From: an uncultured Clostridia bacterium
GTDB lineage: Bacteria; Bacillota; Clostridia; TANB77; UBA1234
NCBI GenBank assembly: GCA_944393265.1
Contig: CALXZO010000007.1
Location: 1-64,000, forward strand
Direction: 5' to 3'
Length of the DNA: 64,000 bases
Shown: one piece after another, positions 27,668 through 37,605 of the stretch
Layout: each line of letters opens with the position of its first letter
Numbering within the stretch: the stretch's first letter is position 1
Position numbers and translations under genes: made by a program
Notes under the pieces: model-generated
Told to the model about the DNA's origin: nothing
The model's input: the letters and a program-made list of their open reading frames with translations, nothing else
The model's database searches: none

Positions 27668-27790
27668 AAGATTAGATTAAGTGCATTTTAAATTCCGATT
27701 GAATTTTATGCAACTTTCATGTATTTTTTTCTTTATTTAATTTTATATTTCCTATATAATTGTTATGAATATGAAGAGGGGGCGTTACGA

Positions 27791-30373
27791 ATGAAAAAGT
27801 TTGGATTGTGGTTGATGTTTTTTTGCGTCATGTTTTCAGTCGCATCGATTTCGCATGCTACAAATTTTTATGATACAAAGGGGACAAAGTATGAAGGAAT
27901 TGTTGATAGAATTGCGGTACTTGGCATTGTTGATGGAATTTCTGAAAATACTTTTGCTCCGAATAAAGGATTAACGAGAGCGGAGCTTGCAAAAATTATT
28001 GTATATACTAAAGGTCTTCAAGACTATGCGGATGAGAGTAATTTTAATTCTATTTTTTCTGATACCAAGAACCATTGGGCTAAAAATTATATTTTCCTTG
28101 CTAATGATTTAGGCATTTTAAAGGGATATAGTGATGGGACGTTTAAACCTGACAAGGAGGTTTCTTATGCGGAGCTTATTGCGATTGTAATGAGGCTTCT
28201 TGGATATACAAATATTAGCGAGTCTGTAGGTGAAAATTGGTATAGCGGATATGTTACTAGAATGAATAGCATTGGTGTGGATAAGGGGCTATCTAATTTA
28301 CCAAGCTATAATGCGGTGGCTAAAAGAGGAGACTTTGCTATTTTGTGGTGGAATATGTTGATTTCAGATAAGTGGGCTATTATGGCTGAGTCGGAAGGTT
28401 CTGGATTTTATTATACGTATTCTTCGGAAACACAATTAGAATTTTTGTTCCCTAATTTTGAATATGTTGAGGGAAAAGTTAATTGTATTAGCGGTGCAGC
28501 GTCAGGTGAGACGTTAAAAGTTACTATCGGAAATTTAGATGCCCCAACGAATTCAAATCTTCCGATTTATGCTTTAGGCGCATCTGCTTCTGGAGTATAT
28601 GATAAACAAAAGGATTTTTTATATGGTGTTTCTTTTGATGAGGATGTTGAAAATAAAAAAGTGGTGTCTGGGCCGATATTTTATTTGGAGGAAGAAGGAT
28701 ATGATATTACTCGTGCCCGCAATAAGGTAACGTATGGGTCGAATGCTAATGCTTCATTTGCATATTTGATTGTCAGTGAAGATACTATTGAAAGAGCTGT
28801 ATATGTTGATGCTTCAAATTCTTTTGTCTTTGAATCCGCTAATGTGGAAATTGATGATGAGGAAGAAGATGAGGAAGAAGACGAGGAAGAAAACGAGGAG
28901 AATACTAGATATTCGCCTAAATCTGGCAAGGTGACTATTAATGATTCAATTGAATTGCCACTTAGTGCGGGAGTTGTGGTAAATGGCGAAGGCGTAGAAT
29001 GGTCTGATGTGCCAGAAGGTGCTATTTTAACGGAATTAATCCCGGATAAATTATATACATATGAAACCAAAACTATTGAAGGAGTTATTACAGATAATAG
29101 TCTGTCAGAAGTATATATTGACCAAGACAAGTATTTGATATCCAAAAATTGTGTATATGAAATTTATGGTAATGAAGAAGAAGAGGATTATAGTTTCAAA
29201 GGCTCTATGACTAAAAGCAAATTTGATGAATTAAAGGCAAGAAATATTATTTTTTATTTAAATGTAGGAGAAGAAATTTCAAAAATTTATTTTGGTACTT
29301 ATCGCAGTGATCATATTTCTCAGAAATATGAAGAGGGAGATTATAGATTTTTGTATGTTACTTCGTATGGGTTTACAGCGGATGAAGATATAATTTCTGT
29401 AACAGGAATGCCATATAGGAAAGGAAGAGTAAATTATAGGGTTACAGGCTTGAACGATGATTTTGGTGGAATTGGAGATTTGTTAGTTCTAACAGGAATA
29501 AGTGGAAAAAATGTAGAAGAGGCAAATGTTTTAAAATCAAATCAATCGTTCACAGATGATATTTCATTTGTGTATGATTGTAAAGATGAGTTTTATAATA
29601 ATGCGTTCGGAGAGTATGTGATTACGGAAAATACACTTTTCTATAAGGTTACCAAAGTGTGTGAGGAAAATTCTAGGGATGATGTTATAAGCTGTAGTGT
29701 TAATGCAGTTGGTTCTTTTAATTCTTTAGGAGACTTAAGTAAGTATACCATCAACTTTTTATATAATGAAAAGATGGAGATAGATATTATTTTTGCAGAG
29801 GAAATAATAAATAAAACTGATTACGTTGTTGCTAGGGTAACTGACGTCAGAAGATTAGATTCGGAAGACACTGAAACAGATGAAGAAGAGGAGAATAATA
29901 ATAAGATTGACATTGAATTAGTTGAAATGAGATTTACTGTTATAGGTGGTTCTAGTTTTTGGCATGAAGTATTAAGTGGCGACTGTCAAGTGGGAGAGTT
30001 AGTTACAATTGATTATGATGAGGAGGAATCAATTTTTAGCATCAAGGAAAGGTTCAAATTAGATTTTGTAGGGTACAAAGGGGATATTGTTGTAGAGTCA
30101 TTTGATGATGAAACGCGAATAGCTACGTTAATTGGAACGGATGATGTGCTTGATTTAAAACAAACAATATTTGAATATGAGGACAAAACTTATAATTTGT
30201 TTGGCGAAAAGATATTAAAGTGCAGAGTTAAACAAGATAGCATTTTAGGTGGTTGGAAATTTACAAATACAGAGTTTGTAAATTTAGATGAATTGGTGCT
30301 ATCAAGTGGAGATAGGATTGTTATAGGTGAATTAAATGGAGTAATTGTTATTTACAGTGGATATTTTGACTAA
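27791..30373 (+). CDS. S-layer homology (SLH) domain surface protein
   Basis: 860 residues, ATG 27791 with AGAGGGGG. Signal peptide (1-22), then three SLH repeats (about residues 25-200: FYDTKGTKYEGIVDRIAVLG, GLTRAELAKII, SDTKNHWAKNYIFLANDLGI), which bind secondary cell-wall polymer. The remaining 650 residues are beta-rich, with an acidic EEDEEEDEEENEEN stretch near 360, and match no family I recognise. It is likely a structural surface protein. Confidence 0.87.
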   Translation: MKKFGLWLMFFCVMFSVASISHATNFYDTKGTKYEGIVDRIAVLGIVDGISENTFAPNKGLTRAELAKIIVYTKGLQDYADESNFNSIFSDTKNHWAKNYIFLANDLGILKGYSDGTFKPDKEVSYAELIAIVMRLLGYTNISESVGENWYSGYVTRMNSIGVDKGLSNLPSYNAVAKRGDFAILWWNMLISDKWAIMAESEGSGFYYTYSSETQLEFLFPNFEYVEGKVNCISGAASGETLKVTIGNLDAPTNSNLPIYALGASASGVYDKQKDFLYGVSFDEDVENKKVVSGPIFYLEEEGYDITRARNKVTYGSNANASFAYLIVSEDTIERAVYVDASNSFVFESANVEIDDEEEDEEEDEEENEENTRYSPKSGKVTINDSIELPLSAGVVVNGEGVEWSDVPEGAILTELIPDKLYTYETKTIEGVITDNSLSEVYIDQDKYLISKNCVYEIYGNEEEEDYSFKGSMTKSKFDELKARNIIFYLNVGEEISKIYFGTYRSDHISQKYEEGDYRFLYVTSYGFTADEDIISVTGMPYRKGRVNYRVTGLNDDFGGIGDLLVLTGISGKNVEEANVLKSNQSFTDDISFVYDCKDEFYNNAFGEYVITENTLFYKVTKVCEENSRDDVISCSVNAVGSFNSLGDLSKYTINFLYNEKMEIDIIFAEEIINKTDYVVARVTDVRRLDSEDTETDEEEENNNKIDIELVEMRFTVIGGSSFWHEVLSGDCQVGELVTIDYDEEESIFSIKERFKLDFVGYKGDIVVESFDDETRIATLIGTDDVLDLKQTIFEYEDKTYNLFGEKILKCRVKQDSILGGWKFTNTEFVNLDELVLSSGDRIVIGELNGVIVIYSGYFD

Positions 30374-30386
30374 ATCAATAGAGCTG

Positions 30387-30488
30387 GTAGACATGGAGGT
30401 GGAGCTTTTGCTTATATTTCTTGAAATCAATCCGCCTAAGGCAATAGGCTCAAATAGTACAGACAAAAACTCCGTCTCCTCTATATGT
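30387..30488. repeat. Dispersed palindromic element, copy B
   Basis: Left arm TAGACATGGAGGTGGAGCTT, core AAATCAATCCG...GCAATAGGCTCAAAT, right arm ACAGACAAAAACTCCGTCTC. Same orientation as copy A. It lies 14 bases after the SLH gene stop. Confidence 0.75.
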
Positions 30489-30532
30489 TTGACAAACCTA
30501 CAATATTTAAAAAATAATTTTTACTTTTTTTG

Positions 30533-30560
30533 TTGTCAATGCTTTTTTATATGATATAAT
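30533..30560 (+). promoter_or_regulatory. Sigma-A type promoter
   Basis: TTGTCA, 16-base spacer, perfect TATAAT, 36 bases before the dnaJ-like start. Confidence 0.65.
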
Positions 30561-30596
30561 ACAAGTAGAAAGTTTTTATGCAAGGAATGAAGCAAG

Positions 30597-31506
30597 TTGA
30601 AGTATAAGAATTATTATAAAATTTTGGGTTTGCCAAATTCTAAAGCGACGGATAGTGAAATAAAAAATGCATATCGCCATTTGGCAAAGTTATATCATCC
30701 AGACCTTAATAAGGACAATATTGATGCAGCCGAAAGGTTTAAAGATATTAATGAAGCGTATCAAGTGCTTCGGAGATGAAGCTACTCGAAGAAAATATGA
30801 TAGAACATGTTTTGCTTATAAATTTAAAGATGACTTTAGTGTTGAAAGTATGAAAAACAAGTTTAACAAGTTAGGAAAAAATGATTTCGTTAAAATGTTT
30901 TTTGGTGGAAAGAATCAAAAGACGGTCTTCACAAATTTTGATAAATATTACAATGATGATATAGAGATAATGGGACAAGATTTAGAGTCAGAGATAAATA
31001 TTACGTTAGAGGATGCGTTTTTTGGAAACGAGAAAAAGCTAGCTTATAAAGGGGAAAATGGCAAGTTAAAGACCATTGTAGTGAAAATTCCGCGTGGTAT
31101 TCAAAATGGAGAAAAAATTAGAATTTCTGAGCAAGGGAAACCCGGAAAAAATGGCGGAAAAAATGGTGATTTTTATATAAGAGTTAATATGTTGAAACAT
31201 GACATTTTTAGTATATCCGGCTCGGATTTGATTATGGATTTGCCTATAACTCCTTGGGAGGCTGTGTTGGGTTGTAATGTGGAAGTAAAAGGTATTGATT
31301 CAAATGTTTTGATAAATATATTGCCGGGAACGCAAACGGGCGAAGTACTTCGCGTGGCAAATGCAGGATACTTGAGTGGTAATGGAAATAGAGGGGACTT
31401 GTTGCTTGCAATAAAGATTATGACCCCCGGAAAGCTTACAAGTGATGAAAAAGATTTATTTTTAAAATTAAAGAATGTCTCGACATTTAATCCGCGCATA
31501 CATTGA
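30597..31506 (+). CDS. DnaJ/CbpA-like co-chaperone, +1 shift at CGG
   Basis: Hsp40 that would stimulate DnaK. The J-domain spans residues about 3-66, with HPD in YHPDLNKDN. Start is TTG 30597 (AAGGA upstream; weak). Codon 59 is CGG (30771-30773) and is followed in frame by AGA TGA. Skipping the C gives [16 protein letters not shown], the canonical end of a J-domain, and a 302-residue protein with a two-part substrate-binding region ([30 protein letters not shown]) and no zinc-finger, like CbpA. Without the shift only an isolated J-domain fragment of about 60 residues would be made; that short product might itself be functional. Confidence 0.83.
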
Positions 31507-31605
31507 CATTTACATAATTCAGTGTTATAATTAAATAGTACTAGTGCTGTGCCATGTAGTACTAGATAAGGATATAGGTTGAGATATTGGAAAAGGAGTA
31601 TGGAA

Positions 31606-32100
31606 ATGGAAGAAAAAAGTTTTACCATTATTGATTCACCTGAAATGTGTACTATGGCTTTTAGGATTAATAAGCCAGAGGAGGGAACTAGCTATTGTAC
31701 TTTGCAAAAGTTGGATTATAGCTTCCCTGAACCGGAAAATGTATTAAAGAAAACTTTTTATCTTGATGCTTCGAATGAAGAAGATGAAAGCATAGTTCTG
31801 CTTACCATTAACAAAGAGAAAGCGTTTCTTAATGCAGCGGTTTTAAAGGATGAGCAATTATCTATAACGAAAGAGCCAACTGATGTGAGCTTTAAAGTTC
31901 TTTATAGTGCTGATTCTTCAGAGTACAAGGATTTAAGGTATACACCTAATTTTAAAAGACCTATATCAATTATTGATCCAGAGATGGCTGATGAAGTACG
32001 TCCTACACTTTATTATGACGAAGACGCTAATATGGTTAAGGCTAAGATTAAGTTACAACCTAACAAGTCATATATCGCGCTTGAAATAAAGCAAATGTAG
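31606..32100 (+). CDS. Hypothetical protein
   Basis: 164 residues. ATG 31606 is preferred to ATG 31600 because AAAGGAG at 31592-31598 is too close to the latter. Soluble, beta-rich and acidic. No family recognised. It lies 21 bases upstream of a 53-residue ORF, with which it is probably co-transcribed. Confidence 0.55.
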   Translation: MEEKSFTIIDSPEMCTMAFRINKPEEGTSYCTLQKLDYSFPEPENVLKKTFYLDASNEEDESIVLLTINKEKAFLNAAVLKDEQLSITKEPTDVSFKVLYSADSSEYKDLRYTPNFKRPISIIDPEMADEVRPTLYYDEDANMVKAKIKLQPNKSYIALEIKQM

Positions 32101-32121
32101 GCCGATTAAGGAGGTTTTTGT

Positions 32122-32283
32122 ATGAGAAGATATGCCGTGCATGCTTTAAATGGAGAAGAGTTAAGTATTGATGAAAATAATCTAGTTCCTTGCAAGGGAA
32201 ATGTAATTGATGTTGGAACGGATGGACATCTTAGAAGTAGTCGTGATGTTAATAAAGAGAAGGAATCGGTAGAAATCGAATAA
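32122..32283 (+). CDS. Small hypothetical protein (53 aa)
   Basis: ATG 32122 with TAAGGAGG at 32107-32114. MRRYAVHALNGEELSIDEN begins a soluble 53-residue product with a single Cys. The good RBS and short gap to the upstream gene support it as real. Function unknown. Confidence 0.55.
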   Translation: MRRYAVHALNGEELSIDENNLVPCKGNVIDVGTDGHLRSSRDVNKEKESVEIE

Positions 32284-32533
32284 TGTAATAATGTTGGTTT
32301 GTATTGTATTTGCATAGTTGCATGATTTGTATCTAAAATATGTTTGTTAAGTATTTTAGCTGTGCGTAGCAAATGTATATAATAAGGATTGAATTTTGTT
32401 CTTTTCTTTAATATAACAAGAATGATATTTATATATTCATTATTTTGGAGCGACGAAAAAAGAGTTCGTAATTTTACGGAACCTATTATGTTAGAATTAA
32501 TATGGTTTTATCATACAAAGGAGGAGGCCGATC
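32284..32533. other. Intergenic, no gene seen
   Basis: About 250 AT-rich bases. I see no RNA structure. TATGGTTTTATCAT near 32500-32514 may be part of a promoter for the coupling-protein gene. Confidence 0.4.
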
Positions 32534-34549
32534 TTGGAGAGTGCGTTAGATAAGATAAAAAGAATATTAATACCACTAGGGATAGTATTTTTGTTACTAG
32601 CCCTGTTTTTTGTGCCATCATTTAGTAGGGTAACATATGAGAAATCTTTGGGATCAGAAAGTGAGTTTTCCGGCGAAGGGAGTGTAATAATTTTTACGGA
32701 GGTTGCATCAGATGTTGGAAAGAATCTATCGGTAGCGTTTGGGGAAAGCAGGCAAAGTTATTTTGAAGCGCTTAAGATGTTTTCTTTAATATATCTAGGT
32801 TTTACAGTGGTTATAGTATGGAAAATGTTGACTAAGAAAGAGTATGAATCTATTGAACATGGATCTGCCGATTGGTGTAAGCCAGGAGAAGCATATTCTA
32901 CATTAAGTTCGAAGGACGGGCTGATTCTTGCACAAAAATATTATTTCCCTGTGAATCCAAGACTTCCCGAAGGAAAGAATGGAAATGTACTAGTAATAGG
33001 TGGATCTGGTTCTGGTAAGTCTGCTTCGTACGTTATTCCTAATGCACTTCAAATGATGGGCTCGTACGTTTTTACTGATCCGAAAGGTGAATTATACGAT
33101 AGAACAGCCGGCATATTCAAGAAAAAGGGATACAATGTACATGTTATTAATTTAGTTGATCCTAGATATAGTGACGGTTATAACCCATTAGAACACCTTC
33201 GTAGTTCGCTTGATGTTGATACAGTGGCAAAGATTATTTCAAACAAAGAAGGAAAAGATAAAAAATCTAATGACCCTTTTTGGGATCAAACATCAGAGGC
33301 TTTGCTCAAAGCAATAATTTACTACATTCTTTCAAGTAGACCGAAAGAGGAACAATCTCTAGCTAGTTGCTTGGCGCTTGCTAGATTGGGTGGTGAAAAT
33401 GACGGAGAAGATTTAAAGAATTTATTTATGGAATTACCGTTTGATCATCCAGCTAGAAAAGCCTTTGAGACTATTAGACTTGGATCAGAGAAAACTTTTT
33501 CGAACATTATGGTTTCTTTTGCGGCAAAGTTGGAGGCATTTGATTCTCCTGAGATTGCAGCAATGACAAGTACGAATACAATAGAATTTGAAGACTTAAT
33601 AAAGAGAAAATCTGTTTTATATTTCATTACGCCTGCAACTAATGATACATATAACTTTTTGATGAATATATTCTTTTCGCAAATGCTTGATAGGTTATAT
33701 GAGTTCGCTGATATGAATGGTGGAAGCTTGCCAACACCTTTGTTTTTGATACTTGATGAGTTTGCAAACATAGGAAGAATACCAAGGTTTGAACAGATAT
33801 TAAGTACATGTCGTTCTTATAAAATAAATATAAGTATCATATTGCAAAGTATAGATCAACTTATAGCAATATATGATGAGAAAGTGACTGAAAATATTAT
33901 GGCTAACTGTAGTACACATTTGTTCTTGGGAAGTAATGCTCAGAAGACTTTGGAGACTTTTTCAAAACAGTTGGGAGAAAAGACGATTTCACGTGATAAT
34001 GTTTCAAGAAGCACGGATAAGGAATCTAATTTTAGTGGGAGAAATTATTCTGACCAGATAATGGCGAGGGCACTTATGACTCCTGATGAATTGCGAAGAA
34101 TGGATAAAAATGAGTGTATTATATTAGTTCAAGCTATGAAGCCAATAAAGGCTAAAAAATATTGGTATTATAAGATGCATCCGTTGTGGCCAGAGGCATC
34201 AAAAGTAGAAATGAGTCACAGAGATATTGAACAACCACAGCGCGGCGAGTATAAAATAATGAATCCGTACGAGTTGAATTCAGATAAATTTGATGATATT
34301 TTCAATTCTTTTGGAAAAGAAGAGGAGCCACAATTCGATGAAAATATAACGAAGAATATAACTGAAAAACAACAGAAAAATACTGACATTAATGTAAAGG
34401 TTAATGAGATAAATAAGGTGGAAGAAGAACCAATCTTTAAAAATAAGAGTGAAGCAGTAATTTCGAGTGAGTTAGCTGATTTACAAGAAGAATTAGAGAA
34501 GAGATTTGATGAATTATTTGGAAATACTAAAAATACGAATGCGTCGTAG
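32534..34549 (+). CDS. VirD4/TraG-type coupling ATPase
   Basis: 671 residues, TTG start with AAAGGAGGAGG at 32517-32527. Two N-terminal membrane helices (about 14-32 and 78-98). P-loop VIGGSGSGKSASYVIPN (about residues 155-171), then FTDPKGELYDRT, Walker B PLFLILDEFANIGRIPRFE, and SIILQSIDQLIAIYDE. This is the type IV coupling protein that pumps DNA or protein through conjugative/T4SS channels. No relaxase or other T4SS gene lies nearby, so it is an orphan or works with the membrane and CpaE-like genes at 17.6-20.8 kb. The C-terminus is acidic. Confidence 0.88.
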   Translation: MESALDKIKRILIPLGIVFLLLALFFVPSFSRVTYEKSLGSESEFSGEGSVIIFTEVASDVGKNLSVAFGESRQSYFEALKMFSLIYLGFTVVIVWKMLTKKEYESIEHGSADWCKPGEAYSTLSSKDGLILAQKYYFPVNPRLPEGKNGNVLVIGGSGSGKSASYVIPNALQMMGSYVFTDPKGELYDRTAGIFKKKGYNVHVINLVDPRYSDGYNPLEHLRSSLDVDTVAKIISNKEGKDKKSNDPFWDQTSEALLKAIIYYILSSRPKEEQSLASCLALARLGGENDGEDLKNLFMELPFDHPARKAFETIRLGSEKTFSNIMVSFAAKLEAFDSPEIAAMTSTNTIEFEDLIKRKSVLYFITPATNDTYNFLMNIFFSQMLDRLYEFADMNGGSLPTPLFLILDEFANIGRIPRFEQILSTCRSYKINISIILQSIDQLIAIYDEKVTENIMANCSTHLFLGSNAQKTLETFSKQLGEKTISRDNVSRSTDKESNFSGRNYSDQIMARALMTPDELRRMDKNECIILVQAMKPIKAKKYWYYKMHPLWPEASKVEMSHRDIEQPQRGEYKIMNPYELNSDKFDDIFNSFGKEEEPQFDENITKNITEKQQKNTDINVKVNEINKVEEEPIFKNKSEAVISSELADLQEELEKRFDELFGNTKNTNAS

Positions 34550-34568
34550 AATATGAGACTTTTTAATT

Positions 34569-34669
34569 TAGACACGTGGATGGAGTTTTTGTCTATACTA
34601 ATTGAACCTATTGCTTTAGGGTGGATTGATTTAAAAAAGTATAGACAAAAACTCCGTCCACGTGTCTAT
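34569..34669. repeat. Dispersed palindromic element, copy C
   Basis: The best copy: arms of about 30 bases (TAGACACGTGGATGGAGTTT... and its complement ending ...GTCCACGTGTCTA) with essentially one mismatch, and an asymmetric core AATTGAACCTATTGC...GGATTGATTT, which is the reverse complement of the cores of copies A and B. Confidence 0.8.
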
Positions 34670-34674
34670 ATTTA

Positions 34675-34704
34675 TTGATTATTATTGATTATAAATGATA
34701 TAAT
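34675..34704 (+). promoter_or_regulatory. Sigma-A type promoter
   Basis: TTGATT, 18-base spacer, perfect TATAAT, beginning 6 bases after palindromic copy C. Confidence 0.65.
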
Positions 34705-34732
34705 ATTAACTACTATAAGAAAGGAGGTCACG

Positions 34733-35764
34733 ATGAAATTTATTCATATTGCTGATTTGCATCTTGATACACCTCTTGTTGCTTTGAAAAATAATAGAGA
34801 ACTTGTTAAAAAGCGAAGGATGGAACAAAAAAAGGCTTTTAAGGATGTTATACTTTTAGCAAAAGAGGAGAATGTTGATTTTATTTTTATAGCTGGAGAT
34901 TTTTTTGAACAGAAGTTCGTTGAAAAAAATACTATTGAATATATTATAAAGACTATTGAACTTATTCCCAATATTAAGGTCTTTATTGCACCAGGTAATC
35001 ATGATCCACTTATAAAGAATTCCCCATATAAAACGTATAAATGGCCGGGCAATGTAATTATTTTTGATGAAAATATTTCAAAGATTTCTTTTGAATTTGT
35101 TGATATTTATGGCTTCGGGTTTGAGGATTATGAAATGTCATCTAACAAACTTGAAGGCTTTAGAGTTGAAAACCCGGATAAGGTAAATGTATTATTTACA
35201 CACGGAACTTTGTGCGGAAATTCAAAATATAATGACATTAATTACAACGATTTAAAACAGTTTGATTATGTGGCTTTAGGACATATTCACGCTAAAAAGT
35301 TGGATGACAATGTTGTTTACCCTGGAGCTTTTATGGCGTGTGGCTTTGACGAGCCTGGTGAACATGGTTTTGTGATTGGAAATTTAGAAAAAGGAAATAT
35401 TAGTTATGAATTTAGAAATATTGAAGAAAGACATTTTGAAACTATAGAGTTAGATATTTCCGAAATTAGGAGCGCTAATGAAATTGCGGAATTACTTAAA
35501 CTTAAAAACGATATATATAGAATTAAGTTGACGGGAATTAGGAATGTTGAATTTAGAGAGCTTAAAGATGTGATTGCATCGTTAGATGGATTAATTTGTA
35601 ATGTTATTGATAATACGCATTTACCATATAATCTAGAAGAGATTGCCTCTATGAAAAATTTAAAAGGAATTTTTACGAAAAAGATGCTAGAGGTTATTAA
35701 CGATATGCCAGAAAATGAAGAAGAAATAATGAAAGCAATTGAGATAACATACTCTTTTTTGTGA
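34733..35764 (+). CDS. SbcD/Mre11-like DNA repair exonuclease (YhaO-like)
   Basis: 343 residues; ATG 34733 with AAAGGAGGT. Calcineurin-like metallophosphoesterase: FIHIADLHLDTP, IAGDFFEQ, PGNHDPL, THG and GHIHAKK provide the full metal site. Homologues pair with an SMC-type ATPase; here the ATPase gene follows 18 bases later. Expected role is processing of DNA ends. Confidence 0.87.
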   Translation: MKFIHIADLHLDTPLVALKNNRELVKKRRMEQKKAFKDVILLAKEENVDFIFIAGDFFEQKFVEKNTIEYIIKTIELIPNIKVFIAPGNHDPLIKNSPYKTYKWPGNVIIFDENISKISFEFVDIYGFGFEDYEMSSNKLEGFRVENPDKVNVLFTHGTLCGNSKYNDINYNDLKQFDYVALGHIHAKKLDDNVVYPGAFMACGFDEPGEHGFVIGNLEKGNISYEFRNIEERHFETIELDISEIRSANEIAELLKLKNDIYRIKLTGIRNVEFRELKDVIASLDGLICNVIDNTHLPYNLEEIASMKNLKGIFTKKMLEVINDMPENEEEIMKAIEITYSFL

Positions 35765-35782
35765 TACGATAGGAGGTGAAAA

Positions 35783-37531
35783 ATGAAAATAAATAGAGCT
35801 CAAATTAACGGATTTGGAAATCTTATAAATAAAGATATTAACTTCTCAAATGGAATCAATCTTATTCAAGGAACTAACGAGTCAGGAAAGTCCACGCTAG
35901 CATATTTTATAAAGGCAATGTTTTATGGAGTAAATAAAAATAAAGCAGGCAACAATTTTTCGGAGATAGAGAGATTTAAACCCTGGAACAAAGCTGACTT
36001 TAGTGGTAAATTAGAATACATTTTGGATGGAAAAAAATTTTCGATATTTCGCGATTTTAATAGAAATAATACTAAGATTTTTAATGATGAGGGTTCTGAA
36101 ATAACAGCAACTTTTAATAAAGATAAGTCTCGTGGGGCAGAAGTCGGAGCTGCACATTTTGGGATTGATGAGGAAACGTTTTTTAGTTCGCTTTTTATTT
36201 CACAAGGCAATGCTCTAGTGGAAGATAATGAAAGAAAAAATATTATTCAGAAGCTTACAAACATTATTCAAAGCGGTGAAGAGGGAATTTCGTTTGATAA
36301 AGCTAAGCAAAAACTCCACAAGTATTTGATTGATGAGGTTGGAAGCGATAGGACTCATAATAAGCCAATTAATGTGATTTTGAGAGAGATTGATGCTTTT
36401 GAAAAAACACGCGATAATTTAATTTTGAATAGAAGTAAAAGGGAAAGTATTAATGATAGAAAAAAGCTTATTTCGCAAAAATTAGCTGAACTTAATAGAG
36501 AGTATATTGATGCGACTAAAGTTTATGAGGTTAAAGAGAGATATTCTAATATGATTGCTGAGCGTGAAAAGGAATATGATATTTCTGTTAAACTTTTAGA
36601 AAAAGAAAGAAGCGAGAAAATTAAAAAAAGGAATATTCGCAAAGATAGCATTATATCTCTTACGTGGACTGCCTGTGCGGCAAGTATCGTGGCGCTTATT
36701 TACTATAAATTTTACGTATGGATTGTATTACCTGTCATTTTTTCATTAATTATTTTTTATTTTGTTAATAAATGGGCCACTAAGGAACCTAAGTCTAAAG
36801 AAATACAGGATATTACTGTGACTAGAGAAAATTTTAGAAGGAAAGAAAAAAAAGAATTGGAGTTACTTAAAGATGAAGGAATTAAGGAAAGTTTATTAGA
36901 TAGGAAGCTTATTGATTTAAAAGGTTTGATAACTGGAATGGAAAAGAAAAAAAACGATTTATTGCTTGAGGAACATAAGTTAAATATTGAAAATGAGGGG
37001 ATTAATGAGCATATTGATAAGTTAAATGATGTAGAAGAGCAACTTTCAGTGTTATATGAAAAAGAAGACGAGCTTAGAAAGATTGAGTTTTCGGTCAAGC
37101 TTGCTTTAGAAAAACTTGATGAGGCGTATGAAGAATTAAAAAATGATGTTGTGCCAGATATTGAAAATGCGATTAAAGATAATATTAAAAAGACTACTAA
37201 TGGAACCTATTCTAATGTTATCTATAATGATGTTCAGGGGTTACTTATTGAAAATGACCTTGGAGATGTTGTACCAATTGAAAAGCTTAGTATGGGAACA
37301 ATTGATCAGATGTATTTGGGCTTTAGGTTTGCAATGATAGATAAAATTGGAAATATGCCGATAATATTAGATGAGGCTTTTGTATACTATGATGAGGAGA
37401 GATTAGAAAATATTTTGAAGGTGCTAAATATGCGAGCTAAGAATTCACAAATTATTTTACTAACATGTGGAGACAGAGAAAAAAGGCTTCTTGACAAGTT
37501 GAAAATAAAATATAATAAAATTGATTTATAA
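35783..37531 (+). CDS. YhaN/RecN-like coiled-coil ATPase, short form
   Basis: 582 residues, ATG 35783 with GATAGGAGGTG. P-loop QGTNESGKSTLAYFI at residues about 29-43, two coiled-coil arms around a pair of hydrophobic helices (about residues 290-330), then LSMGTIDQMYLGFRFAM as signature and MPIILDEAFVYYDEERL as Walker B. It is shorter than Rad50/SbcC or YhaN (about 900-1000). The internal helix pair suggests membrane association, as in some YhaN proteins. It partners the upstream nuclease. Confidence 0.83.
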   Translation: MKINRAQINGFGNLINKDINFSNGINLIQGTNESGKSTLAYFIKAMFYGVNKNKAGNNFSEIERFKPWNKADFSGKLEYILDGKKFSIFRDFNRNNTKIFNDEGSEITATFNKDKSRGAEVGAAHFGIDEETFFSSLFISQGNALVEDNERKNIIQKLTNIIQSGEEGISFDKAKQKLHKYLIDEVGSDRTHNKPINVILREIDAFEKTRDNLILNRSKRESINDRKKLISQKLAELNREYIDATKVYEVKERYSNMIAEREKEYDISVKLLEKERSEKIKKRNIRKDSIISLTWTACAASIVALIYYKFYVWIVLPVIFSLIIFYFVNKWATKEPKSKEIQDITVTRENFRRKEKKELELLKDEGIKESLLDRKLIDLKGLITGMEKKKNDLLLEEHKLNIENEGINEHIDKLNDVEEQLSVLYEKEDELRKIEFSVKLALEKLDEAYEELKNDVVPDIENAIKDNIKKTTNGTYSNVIYNDVQGLLIENDLGDVVPIEKLSMGTIDQMYLGFRFAMIDKIGNMPIILDEAFVYYDEERLENILKVLNMRAKNSQIILLTCGDREKRLLDKLKIKYNKIDL

Positions 37532-37535
37532 TTTC

Positions 37536-37564
37536 TTGCAAAAACGGTAGAATATATTTATAAT
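37536..37564 (+). promoter_or_regulatory. Sigma-A type promoter
   Basis: TTGCAA, 17-base spacer, perfect TATAAT, 41 bases before the next ATG. Confidence 0.65.
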
Positions 37565-37605
37565 TATTATGTGATATCTGTTTATTTTACATAGGAGGAA
37601 AAGTT

